From the NCBI RefSeq assembly GCF_030315745.1, contig NZ_JASXSH010000019.1, forward strand, positions 28,046 to 92,045: a stretch of DNA of 64,000 nt, read 5' to 3'. Each line of letters opens with the position of its first letter. Position 1 is the first letter of the stretch. Source of the stretch: Gordonia heveisoli. Lineage in GTDB: Bacteria > Actinomycetota > Actinomycetes > Mycobacteriales > Mycobacteriaceae. This document shows, in pieces, positions 29,750 to 37,790 of the stretch. A program made the translations under genes and the position numbers. A model generated the notes under the pieces. It had not been told where the DNA came from and searched no databases. It saw nothing but the letters and a program-made list of their open reading frames with translations.

Positions 29750-30970
29750 TCACAAATCGTCTCGCGCCACCGGGCACGACATGCAGCGCGGCCCACCGCG
29801 GCCCGAACCGAGTTCGCGACCTTCGATCTCGATCACCTCGATACCCGAATCGACAAGGCGCCGATTGGTTTCCACGTTTCGGTTATAGGAAACGACCACG
29901 CCGGGGGAAAGGGCGAGGGTGTTGTTGCCGTCGTCCCACTGTTCCCGTTCGGCGGTGATCGGATCGAGGCCGGTGTCGATGACCCGCAGCTTCGCGATTC
30001 CCATCGCGTCGGCCGCGGCCTCGACGAAGGGCCGGGCGGCGGTCACGGTGACACCGGAGTCGGTCTTGGCGAGGGTGAACGCCGACAACTGGTCACGAAG
30101 ATTGGGGTACATCACCACGGCGTCGGTATCGACCATGGTGCAGACCGTGTCGAGGTGCATGAACGCGCGCTGCTGCTCGATCGGCACGGCCAGCACGGTG
30201 TGGGCGAGTTCGTCGGCGAACAGGCTGCGCGCCAAGGCTTCCGCTCCCGCCGGGGTGGTCCGTTCCCCCACACCCACCGCCACCACACCGGGGGCCAGCA
30301 GGAGTACATCCCCACCTTCGACGGGCGCGACCTGCGATTCGTAGGCGCGGCGGGCTCCGTGGAATCGCGGGTGGTGGGCGTAGATCAGATCGGTCAGGGA
30401 CGTCTCGCGCACGCGAGCGGGCAAGGCCAACGAGGTGATGGCGAACCGTGGCCCGATCCAGAACGAACTGTCCCTGGTGAACATCAGGTTCGGGAGCGGT
30501 TCGATCGCGAATTCGGGACCGTGGTGCATCTGCCGCACCAGCGACGCGGCACCCTCGCTGACCGGCAGTTCGTCGAAGGTCATGCCTGCGGTGAGGATGT
30601 GTGCGAGATCGGTGGCCGGCAGGGCGCGCAGATATCCGGCGAGATCCTCGGCAAGGTGATGCCCGAGGCGGCGCGCACTGACCGCCGCGGATATGCCCTG
30701 GATGCGTGCCGCGCCGCTGTGCTCGATGGTCTCGGTGAGCAGTTCGCCGAGCAACAGCACCTCGACACCACGCGCGGTGAGGATCTCGGCGAAGGCGTCG
30801 TGTTCCTCCTGCGCGCGGGCCACCCACGGCAGACCGTCGAAGAGCAGTTGGTCGTTGTTGCGCGGGGTCAGTCGGCTGAGTTCGGCGCCTGGACGGTGCA
30901 GCAGCACGGCACGCAGTCGGCCGACCTCCGAATTCGCACCGAGTGCGTGATCACCCGCTTCTCCGGTCAT
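29750..30970 (-). CDS. arcA: Arginine deiminase
   Basis: Enzyme of 406 residues that converts arginine to citrulline and ammonia. The catalytic Cys396 is in GPRCMSCP near the C terminus. [28 protein letters not shown] and WDDGNNTLA are the expected active-site segments. ATG 30970 gives the usual length. No arcB or arcC genes are present nearby, so this is not a complete deiminase pathway operon; M. tuberculosis Rv1001 is similarly alone next to pmt. Confidence 0.95.
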   Translation of the reverse strand: MTGEAGDHALGANSEVGRLRAVLLHRPGAELSRLTPRNNDQLLFDGLPWVARAQEEHDAFAEILTARGVEVLLLGELLTETIEHSGAARIQGISAAVSARRLGHHLAEDLAGYLRALPATDLAHILTAGMTFDELPVSEGAASLVRQMHHGPEFAIEPLPNLMFTRDSSFWIGPRFAITSLALPARVRETSLTDLIYAHHPRFHGARRAYESQVAPVEGGDVLLLAPGVVAVGVGERTTPAGAEALARSLFADELAHTVLAVPIEQQRAFMHLDTVCTMVDTDAVVMYPNLRDQLSAFTLAKTDSGVTVTAARPFVEAAADAMGIAKLRVIDTGLDPITAEREQWDDGNNTLALSPGVVVSYNRNVETNRRLVDSGIEVIEIEGRELGSGRGGPRCMSCPVARDDL

Positions 30971-31070
30971 GCCACAACGGTAATTCGTCGTCGCCGGTCC
31001 CACATTTCAAATCGCCGTGTGTTCAGACGATGCGCTCGTCGCCGCTTCGTCCGGCCCATACCGTCGGCCG

Positions 31071-32312
31071 TCACCGGTCCGGCGTCGGCGTCGGCGTGGT
31101 GGCGTGCATGATCGGCCCGTCACCGACGACCGCGGGTGCTGTCTCCCGCGCGAACACCCACATCAGCAGTGCCGCGGCGGCCACCGCACCGGTCACCACG
31201 AAGGCCGGTCCGAAACCCACCTGGTCGGCGATGAACCCGACCATCACCGGGCCGGTGATCGCTCCCAGATCGGAGGACATGCCGAAGGCGGCCAGGGCCG
31301 AACCGCCCTGCTGACGGTTGCCGAGCACGTCGGCCAGCGCCGCCTGGTGGGTGGGCGCGAACAACCCTGACCCGGCTCCCGCCAGCGCCGACAGCGCCAG
31401 CGCCACAGCCAGGTTCGGCGCGAAACCCAGACCGGCGGTGGCCCCGGCCATCAACGCCAGTCCGGGTAGCATGATCGGGCGGCGCCCGTACCGATCGGAG
31501 AGTCGGCCCGCCAGCAGAATGGCCACCACGTTGCCCGCCGCATAGATCGCGAGCACCACACCCGCCATCCCGGCGCTCGCCCCCAGGCCGCCGTTGCCGA
31601 CGCTCTCGGTGACGAACAGCGGCACAACCGCCACCCGTACTCCCATCGATGCCCATCCCTGGGTGAAATTCGACGCGATGATGGCGCGGTAGGCGCTGTC
31701 GGACAACGCGGTCCGCAGTCCGATGACCCCGTGGGCCGCCCCAGCGGCGGCCTCCGGTGCACTCACCTCGCGCAGTTGGGTGGCAACCACCACCGACGCG
31801 ATGACCAGTGCGATGGCGTAGACCACGAACGGCATACGCAGGCCGAAACCGACCAGTGCGGCACCGATCAGCGGACCGGTGATATTGCCGATGAGGAAGC
31901 CCGCCGAGAAGAAGCCGGACACGCGCCCGCGAATATCGGTGGGCGCCATTCGAATCAGCAGCGCCATCGCGGAGATCGTGAACATCGTCGAGCCGACACC
32001 GCCGGCCGCCCGGAACACCAGCAGCTGCCAATAGGCGTGGGCGAAGGCGCATGCGAAGGTGCTCGCCGCGACGATGAGCAGTCCGATCAGGTAGATGCGG
32101 CGCTCGCCGAAGATGGTGACCAGCCGGCCGGTGGCCGGTGCGAACATCAGCCGCATGACCGCGAAGGCCGACACCACCACGGTGGCCGCCGTCAGCGAGA
32201 CGTCGAAGCTACGGGCGAAGGCCGGTAGCGCGGGAGCGATGAGTCCGTAGCCGAGTGCGATGACGACATTGGCCGACAGCAGCACCCAGATGCCGCGGGG
32301 AATGGCTTTCAC
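31071..32312 (-). CDS. Major facilitator superfamily exporter
   Basis: Membrane transporter of 413 residues with twelve predicted helices in two halves. It has the loop 2-3 motif region (GRLVTIFGERR), its repeat after helix 8 (GRLSDRYGRRP), and a GFLIGNITGPLIGA segment in helix 5 typical of drug:proton antiporters. The start forms an ATGA overlap with the upstream patatin stop, so the two genes are coupled. The substrate cannot be read from sequence. Confidence 0.87.
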   Translation of the reverse strand: MKAIPRGIWVLLSANVVIALGYGLIAPALPAFARSFDVSLTAATVVVSAFAVMRLMFAPATGRLVTIFGERRIYLIGLLIVAASTFACAFAHAYWQLLVFRAAGGVGSTMFTISAMALLIRMAPTDIRGRVSGFFSAGFLIGNITGPLIGAALVGFGLRMPFVVYAIALVIASVVVATQLREVSAPEAAAGAAHGVIGLRTALSDSAYRAIIASNFTQGWASMGVRVAVVPLFVTESVGNGGLGASAGMAGVVLAIYAAGNVVAILLAGRLSDRYGRRPIMLPGLALMAGATAGLGFAPNLAVALALSALAGAGSGLFAPTHQAALADVLGNRQQGGSALAAFGMSSDLGAITGPVMVGFIADQVGFGPAFVVTGAVAAAALLMWVFARETAPAVVGDGPIMHATTPTPTPDR

Positions 32313-33298
32313 GGCGTCTCGGGCAGGTTGTCGAGCACGCGGACGGTGCGCGCACGGCCGAGTTCGATCATCTCGGTCGCCTTGTGGAAGTCCAAGGTCC
32401 GCGCTTGCGACCGTGGTATCCGGATCAGCACATCCGGCGGGTACCCGGCGATCTGGTAGCGGGTGAGCGCCTCGGACATGATGTCCAGTGACCGGGTGAG
32501 CACCTCGATCCGTCCCATCCGGATCGCATCCTCGGGATGGGTTGCCGGGGCGGGTTCACCGGTCGGATGCTCCGCCGTGGTCTCCGTCGCCGACTGGATG
32601 GCCGCGGTGTCGGTCTCGGCGGGCAGCAGCCCGAACCGGTCGCGCATCGACCGCACGAAGTCCGCGTCGAGAAGTGGGGCCACATTGCGGCGCAGCAGCC
32701 CTTTCGCCTTGGGTGCCCGGGTGGCGCCGTCACCGGGTCCGCCGTCGGAGGCCAGCACCACGCCGATCGTGACGTCGCTGGGTACGGCCGATGTCGGCGC
32801 GACGGGCAGCGGATCGAGGATGCCACCGTCGCCCAGCAGCTGTCCCTGGTACTCGTGCGGCCGGATGACGCCGGGAATGGAGATCGACGCGCGGATCGCA
32901 TCGACGAGGCTGCCGCGCTGGAACCACACCGCACGGCCGACGGTCAGGTCGGTCGCGACCGCGGTGAACGGCACCGGGAGATCCTCGATCCGGGTGTCCC
33001 CGAGAATGTCGCGTACGCGGGCGAGTACCCGCTCGGCTCCGATCAGTCCGCCCGACTTCGACAGCGACACGTCCATCAGCCGCACCACATCCCGCTGAGT
33101 CAGACCTGTCACCCAGTCGCTGAACTCGTCGAGTTTGCCCGCGCAGTACAGCCCGCCGACCAGCGCGCCCATCGATGACCCGGCCACGGCGACCGTCTCG
33201 TAGCCGCGCGCCTCTAGTTCGCCGATCACCCCGATATGCGCGTAGCCGCGCGCTCCCCCACTCCCCAGGGCGAGCGCCACTCGCGTCGGTCGTGCCAT
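32309..33298 (-). CDS. Patatin-like phospholipase (RssA/NTE type)
   Basis: Predicted cytoplasmic lipid acyl hydrolase of 329 residues. It has the glycine-rich oxyanion motif GSGGARGYAH, nucleophile Ser42 in GSSMG and Asp157 of the DGG catalytic dyad (LLGDGGILDPLP). A C-terminal segment of about 130 residues is less conserved and partly charged. The coupled downstream MFS exporter suggests a shared function, perhaps in lipid turnover or export. Confidence 0.88.
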   Translation of the reverse strand: MARPTRVALALGSGGARGYAHIGVIGELEARGYETVAVAGSSMGALVGGLYCAGKLDEFSDWVTGLTQRDVVRLMDVSLSKSGGLIGAERVLARVRDILGDTRIEDLPVPFTAVATDLTVGRAVWFQRGSLVDAIRASISIPGVIRPHEYQGQLLGDGGILDPLPVAPTSAVPSDVTIGVVLASDGGPGDGATRAPKAKGLLRRNVAPLLDADFVRSMRDRFGLLPAETDTAAIQSATETTAEHPTGEPAPATHPEDAIRMGRIEVLTRSLDIMSEALTRYQIAGYPPDVLIRIPRSQARTLDFHKATEMIELGRARTVRVLDNLPETP

Positions 33299-33369
33299 GA
33301 CACAACACTATCGATCACCGCGAGCGGTGCGGCGGGCCCATCGTCGGGCAGCCGTATCCGCGGCGAGCG

Positions 33370-33819
33370 TCAGTCGTCGGTCATCAGCCGACGAGGCCCC
33401 GGACCGAGTTTGTTCAGCTCGTCGCCGGGATTGAGCAGGTGACAGTCGCCGAGCGACAGGCATCCGCAACCGACACAGGATCCGATCATGTCGCGCATGT
33501 TCTCCAGCAGTGCGATCCGGTGGTTGATGTCGGCGATCCACCGGGTGGACGCCGCCTCCCACATCGCCTGCGACGGCGACTCGTGATCGCCGAGTTCGGC
33601 GAGGACCTCCGCGATCACCGCCAGCGGGATCCCGGCTGCCTGCGACGCGCGCACGAAGGCGACACGTCGCAGCATCGCGCGGTGATACCGACGTTGATTG
33701 CCCGCGGTCCGCCGCGAGAAGATCAGTCCCTGCTCCTCGTAGAACCGCACCGCCGACGGTGCGATACCGGCCCGAATGGCCAGCTCACCGACCGTGAGTT
33801 CGAGCTTCCTGCCGGGCAT
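33370..33819 (-). CDS. soxR: SoxR-like redox-sensing MerR regulator
   Basis: MerR family protein of 149 residues. The winged helix (residues 8-75) contains RAGIAPSAVRFYEEQGLI. The C-terminal cluster C115-x2-C-x-C-x5-C126 is the SoxR [2Fe-2S] ligand pattern, so it is expected to sense redox-cycling compounds or nitric oxide. ATG 33819 gives the standard length. No obvious target gene is adjacent; the universal stress protein gene is upstream on the same strand with structured repeats between. Confidence 0.92.
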   Translation of the reverse strand: MPGRKLELTVGELAIRAGIAPSAVRFYEEQGLIFSRRTAGNQRRYHRAMLRRVAFVRASQAAGIPLAVIAEVLAELGDHESPSQAMWEAASTRWIADINHRIALLENMRDMIGSCVGCGCLSLGDCHLLNPGDELNKLGPGPRRLMTDD

Positions 33820-33840
33820 GACCCCATCGTAGGTCCCGGT

Positions 33841-33909
33841 GTCGGGCAGCGCCCGCCAGTCCCGACGTCGGGCAGCGCCCGCCAGTCCCGACGTCGGGCA
33901 CCGCCCGCT
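33841..33909. repeat. Tandem 26-base repeat with hairpin potential
   Basis: Two identical 26-base units (33841-33866, 33867-33892) and a partial third. Each unit begins with GTCGGG and ends with its complement CCCGAC, so each can fold into a hairpin. They lie between the universal stress protein stop and the soxR start on the minus strand and could terminate or attenuate transcription. Confidence 0.85.
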
Positions 33910-33933
33910 CCGCTCGACCGGTGAGCCCACCGC

Positions 33934-34797
33934 TCAGGCGCGGACGACCATTACCGGGGTATGTGCCTGATGCATGATCCGCTGGCTGGTCGATCCGAGG
34001 AGCAGCCCCTTGAACCCACCCCGTCCGCGGCTCCCGACCACGATCAGCTGGGCATCATCACCGGCCGCGTCGAGGATGGCCTTGGCCGGTTCCTCGGGCA
34101 ACACATGGCGTTCGACCACCACGTCGGGGTAGTTCTCGGCATAGCCGGCCATCCGTTCGGCGACCGCTTCCACCGCATCCTGTGACATCCGGTCGACCTC
34201 CTCGCGGTCGATGCCGTAGCCGTGCAGCGCGTCGACATCGAGTGGGGTCCAGGTGTGCACCGCGATCAGCCTGGTGTTGCGCAGTGCGGCCTGGCGATAC
34301 GCCTCGGCGACGGCGGCATCGCTGACCGGCGAGTCGTCGACGCCGACGACGACCGGGCCATCCGCGCTTCCCTCACCGGTCACGACGACGACCCGTCCAT
34401 GCGAGTGTGCGGCGACCGTGGTGCTGACCGACCCGAGGAACAATCCTTTGACGCTCCCGAGCCCACGGGTGCCCAGCACGATGGCCGATGCGTCCTTGCC
34501 GAGCTCAAGGAGTGCGCGCGCCGCATCGCCGTCGACGATCGAGGTTTCCAGCGCCACATCCGGAGCGGCCTCCTTGGCCACCGTCGCGGCGGCGTGCACC
34601 GCATCGGAGGCATCCTGGCGGATCGCGTCGATGACATCCTGCGGGATGATCAATCCGGGAGCGTAATCACTTGTGCTGGCGTCATATACACCGACGATCT
34701 TGAGGCCGACCCCTTCGACCTGCGCCGCACCGGCAGCCCATCGCACCGCACTGGTCGACGCTTCCGATCCATCCACACCGACGAGAATCGCGTTCAT
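33934..34797 (-). CDS. Universal stress protein, tandem Usp domains
   Basis: Protein of 287 residues with two Usp domains (about 1-140 and 150-287). Both keep an ATP-binding G-x2-G-x9-GS type motif (GTRGLGSVKGLFLGS and GSRGRGGFKGLLLGS). Such tandem proteins in mycobacteria bind ATP or cAMP and are induced by hypoxia or stationary phase. ATG 34797 follows GAAGGGCGA. Hypoxic control is not visible in the upstream region, where I see no clear DosR box. Confidence 0.92.
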   Translation of the reverse strand: MNAILVGVDGSEASTSAVRWAAGAAQVEGVGLKIVGVYDASTSDYAPGLIIPQDVIDAIRQDASDAVHAAATVAKEAAPDVALETSIVDGDAARALLELGKDASAIVLGTRGLGSVKGLFLGSVSTTVAAHSHGRVVVVTGEGSADGPVVVGVDDSPVSDAAVAEAYRQAALRNTRLIAVHTWTPLDVDALHGYGIDREEVDRMSQDAVEAVAERMAGYAENYPDVVVERHVLPEEPAKAILDAAGDDAQLIVVGSRGRGGFKGLLLGSTSQRIMHQAHTPVMVVRA

Positions 34798-34998
34798 TCG
34801 CCCTTCACCTCTCCTGCACATCGGATGACACCACGGCGCGACACCGACAGTCGTGCCGCCACTTTCATCCTGCTCGTATCGCCACTCCGAGGCAATGAGC
34901 AGAAAGTCCTGCTCGCGCAGAACATTTTCGCCGCGTTCCCGCCATGGTAGGCGTGTGTAGGCTGGTGGGGAGGGCATTCGAAGGTCAGGACGGAGGCG

Positions 34999-35289
34999 AT
35001 GAGCACAACTCCTGACGATTTCCGGCAGGTCGCAATTCATGTGGCGATCTCCGTGGGTTTCACCTTGGGTGTTGTAATAGTCGCCATCGCGTCGGCCGCG
35101 CCACTGAGTACGGCGCTGATCGCCGCGGCCCCGATCGTCGCGCTCATCGGCGCGCTGTCGATCCTGGTCCGCACCTACCGGGTGTGGCGCGCCGGCGGTG
35201 CGTGGCAGGTCTGGCAGGGCGGCGCCTGGTTCCTGCTCACCTTCTTCGTCATGATCATGTTCGGCGCCGCACCCGCACTCATGACCTGA
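34999..35289 (+). CDS. Small membrane protein, unknown function
   Basis: Hypothetical protein of 96 residues with three predicted membrane segments (about 12-30, 35-57 and 76-94). A polar loop between the second and third segments contains RTYRVWRAGGAWQVWQGG. The ribosome binding site GGAGG lies just upstream of the ATG. It is divergent from the universal stress protein gene with a 200-base promoter region between them. I do not recognise the family. Confidence 0.7.
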   Translation: MSTTPDDFRQVAIHVAISVGFTLGVVIVAIASAAPLSTALIAAAPIVALIGALSILVRTYRVWRAGGAWQVWQGGAWFLLTFFVMIMFGAAPALMT

Positions 35290-35416
35290 CCGCTGCCACT
35301 CGACGCCGCTCGACGGGTGGGGCTGTTCCAACCCCGGGTCCCCATGCCCGCGCACCGGTAGACTGCTTCACACGCGGGGGCGGATCAGATCGGGTCGATG
35401 CGGAAGTGAGCCGGAT

Positions 35417-36931
35417 GTGACAGGTACCGCCCCACCTCCGAGTGCCGGGCCGCCCGCTATCCCGCCCGCCATCCTGGCTCCCGGCGCGTTGCCACCGGGC
35501 ACGACGATCGCCGGTCACCGGATCGATGTGGTGCTGCGCTCCGACGACCTCGGGATCACCTATCGCGCCACCCATCCCGCATATCCCGCACAACCGCTCG
35601 CACTGACCGTGATCGGCGCACCCTACGCCACCGATCCCGCCTTTCGTGGTCGGCTGCGGTCGGCCCTCACCGCCCTGGGCGGCATCGGAGATGACCGAAT
35701 CGCCCCGGTCCTCGGTCACGGGGTCGTACCTGCGGCCGGAGCCGACCGACCCACTGGATCCGATGTGTCGTCGTGCTGGATCGCCACCCGTCATCCGCAG
35801 GCACCGACGGCGGCGGATGTGGCGCGCCGGAATCGTGGAATCCTCGATCCCGCTGTCGCCGTGCGCATCATCTCCGGTGCCGCCGACCGGCTCGACCATG
35901 CTCATCGACGAGGCATTCTGCACGGCAGCGTGTCTCCCGCGGTGATCACCGACGTCACCGGGCCGCCATCGTCGATCGGTCTCACCGGCTTCGGCACCGC
36001 CCTGGCGGCCCATCCCGGACTGCACCCGTCCGACGACATCGCCGCTCTGGCCCGCACCCTCAGCGTGTTGATCTCTGGCCCAACGGATTCGGCGGGCCGC
36101 TCCACCGCGCCGGTCCCGCCCGCCCTCGCCGCGGTGCTCGGCCGCGCACTCGGCCCCGACAACACCCATCGATTCCGTACCTGCGCCGAGTTCGCGCGCG
36201 CCGCCGAGCTCGCGCTGACGTTGTCCCCCAACGACGATCGCCGTCGGACCGAATCCGTCTTCTCCACGACCGATCACGACGAGCCGACCCGGAAGATCCA
36301 CGCTCCGCGGATCTTCACCCCGCGGGGCCATCACGACCGTCCCACCGAACTCGTATCCGGCGCCGACCGGTCCGGCCACGACGTGCCCACGCCGACGCGC
36401 CGCGCACGTGCCGCCGACGCGCCCGGCCCACTCCGACGCGGCTTGGGTCAGCTGGTCGCCATCGCCCTCGTCGTCGGCGTCATCATCGGCGGATTGCTGT
36501 ATGTCGATGCCCGCAACCCGCTGCCCGCCTGGTCCGACGCCGCGGATCCGATCGCACAGACCTTCACCGCGCTGTTACCCTCCCGCCCGCAGGACCGCGG
36601 CTGGCGGGACGCGACATGCACCGAAAATCGGTCGGGCACCATCGTCGGAATCACCTGCACCGACCGCGATCACGTCACCTTCGCCGTGTGGCGCACCCCG
36701 ACCGCGGCCGGCCGCGCCTCGATCGTGCGCTCCCTCGCCGGCACCGGTCAGCCACATTCCTGGCCCGAGGGCGAGGTGCTGGTCGGATCGGATAAGGGCA
36801 CCGCTGGATGGGTGACCACCAATTTCGACGACGCGAAGCGCGGCCCTTACACCGTGATCGCGACCTGGCCCGGCCATACCGGTGACGCGGTCCTCGACGA
36901 CTGGTGGCAGCTCGCCCCCTTCGATCGCTGA
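35417..36931 (+). CDS. Membrane-anchored protein pseudokinase
   Basis: Protein of 504 residues with a PknB-like fold in which the catalytic residues are lost. There is no glycine-rich loop, the beta-3 lysine is replaced (PLALTVIG), HRD is HGS (GILHGSVSP) and DFG is GFG (GLTGFGTA). A linker rich in Thr, Pro and His follows, then one membrane segment (about 335-357) and an outer domain of about 145 residues with a Cys pair. The start is GTG 35417 after GGAAGTGAG. It is convergent with the operon 43713-36977, whose last gene is another degenerate kinase. A regulatory or scaffold role is likely. Confidence 0.8.
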   Translation: MTGTAPPPSAGPPAIPPAILAPGALPPGTTIAGHRIDVVLRSDDLGITYRATHPAYPAQPLALTVIGAPYATDPAFRGRLRSALTALGGIGDDRIAPVLGHGVVPAAGADRPTGSDVSSCWIATRHPQAPTAADVARRNRGILDPAVAVRIISGAADRLDHAHRRGILHGSVSPAVITDVTGPPSSIGLTGFGTALAAHPGLHPSDDIAALARTLSVLISGPTDSAGRSTAPVPPALAAVLGRALGPDNTHRFRTCAEFARAAELALTLSPNDDRRRTESVFSTTDHDEPTRKIHAPRIFTPRGHHDRPTELVSGADRSGHDVPTPTRRARAADAPGPLRRGLGQLVAIALVVGVIIGGLLYVDARNPLPAWSDAADPIAQTFTALLPSRPQDRGWRDATCTENRSGTIVGITCTDRDHVTFAVWRTPTAAGRASIVRSLAGTGQPHSWPEGEVLVGSDKGTAGWVTTNFDDAKRGPYTVIATWPGHTGDAVLDDWWQLAPFDR

Positions 36932-36976
36932 GGCCGCCGACGGCCCGCGCTCCCCCGATGGTGGACGAGTGTGACG

Positions 36977-37789
36977 TCAGACGACGGACAGCCCGTCGAT
37001 CTGCTCGGCGACCTCCAACGCCGTCGCCGGCCGCCGACCCGACAGCGCAAGACAACTCGAGATGAGGGATCGTTCATCGCGATTGAGGTTCTCCGACAAG
37101 GCCGGCGGGGTGGACAGTGCGGCCCGGATCGCAAGGAGCGGTTGGGTGTCGGGGATTTCCCCGTACACGCCGGTGTCGGTCAGTGCGCGATGGAGGCAGG
37201 CACCCAACGACCAGATGTCGGTTGCCCGCGACGGTACGTCTCCGGCCAGCAGCGCCGGGTCCATGTATTGCACGGCACCCGGCTGCGCGAAGCTGGTGAT
37301 CGGTTCCTCGGCCGCCAGGACGCGGGCGAGCCCGAGATCGGAGATGCGGCCACCGGATTCGGTCACCATGATGCTCGACGGGGTGACATTCGCATGCGCG
37401 ATACCCGCCTCGTGCAGCGCGTGCACCCCGCGTGCCGCGTCTGCCACCGCGCGCAATTTCTCCGCCCGGGCCAGCGCGCGGGCCGGTTCCGCCAGCGAAC
37501 CGAGCGGGAAGTACTCCATCGCATACATGAACTGCCCTTGGAGCACCGCGTCGTACAGCGCGGCCAGATACGGGGATTCGACGGCCGCGAAGGCTCGCAG
37601 TTCCCGTACCCCGCGCCGGTAGGCGTCGTCACTGCACGTTCCGCTGAACACCTTCACCACCACCTTGTCGGTGTCGAGACCCAGTCGTTGGGGCGGTGTC
37701 GCAAGATAGAAGGTGCCGTTGCCACCGGCGCCCATCTTCGCCAGGACGGTGAAATCGGCCAGTTGACGCGGAACCTCTACCGTGGCCAT
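36977..37789 (-). CDS. Kinase-fold protein with degenerate catalytic loop
   Basis: Soluble kinase-like protein of 270 residues without a membrane segment. The nucleotide side looks sound: GAGGNGTFYLA loop, lysine in VVVKVF and DLG in place of DFG. The catalytic loop HRDxKPxN reads HANVTPSS instead, so the base Asp, the Lys and the Asn are all changed. It may bind ATP but should not phosphorylate by the usual mechanism. ATG 37789 begins one base past the stop of the antiporter gene, marking it as the last gene of that operon. Confidence 0.82.
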   Translation of the reverse strand: MATVEVPRQLADFTVLAKMGAGGNGTFYLATPPQRLGLDTDKVVVKVFSGTCSDDAYRRGVRELRAFAAVESPYLAALYDAVLQGQFMYAMEYFPLGSLAEPARALARAEKLRAVADAARGVHALHEAGIAHANVTPSSIMVTESGGRISDLGLARVLAAEEPITSFAQPGAVQYMDPALLAGDVPSRATDIWSLGACLHRALTDTGVYGEIPDTQPLLAIRAALSTPPALSENLNRDERSLISSCLALSGRRPATALEVAEQIDGLSVV

Positions 37790-37790
37790 A

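Noticed and set aside
29750..32312. Arginine deiminase pathway operon
   Set aside because: No ornithine carbamoyltransferase, carbamate kinase or arginine/ornithine exchanger is present; the MFS gene resembles drug exporters and is coupled to the patatin gene instead.
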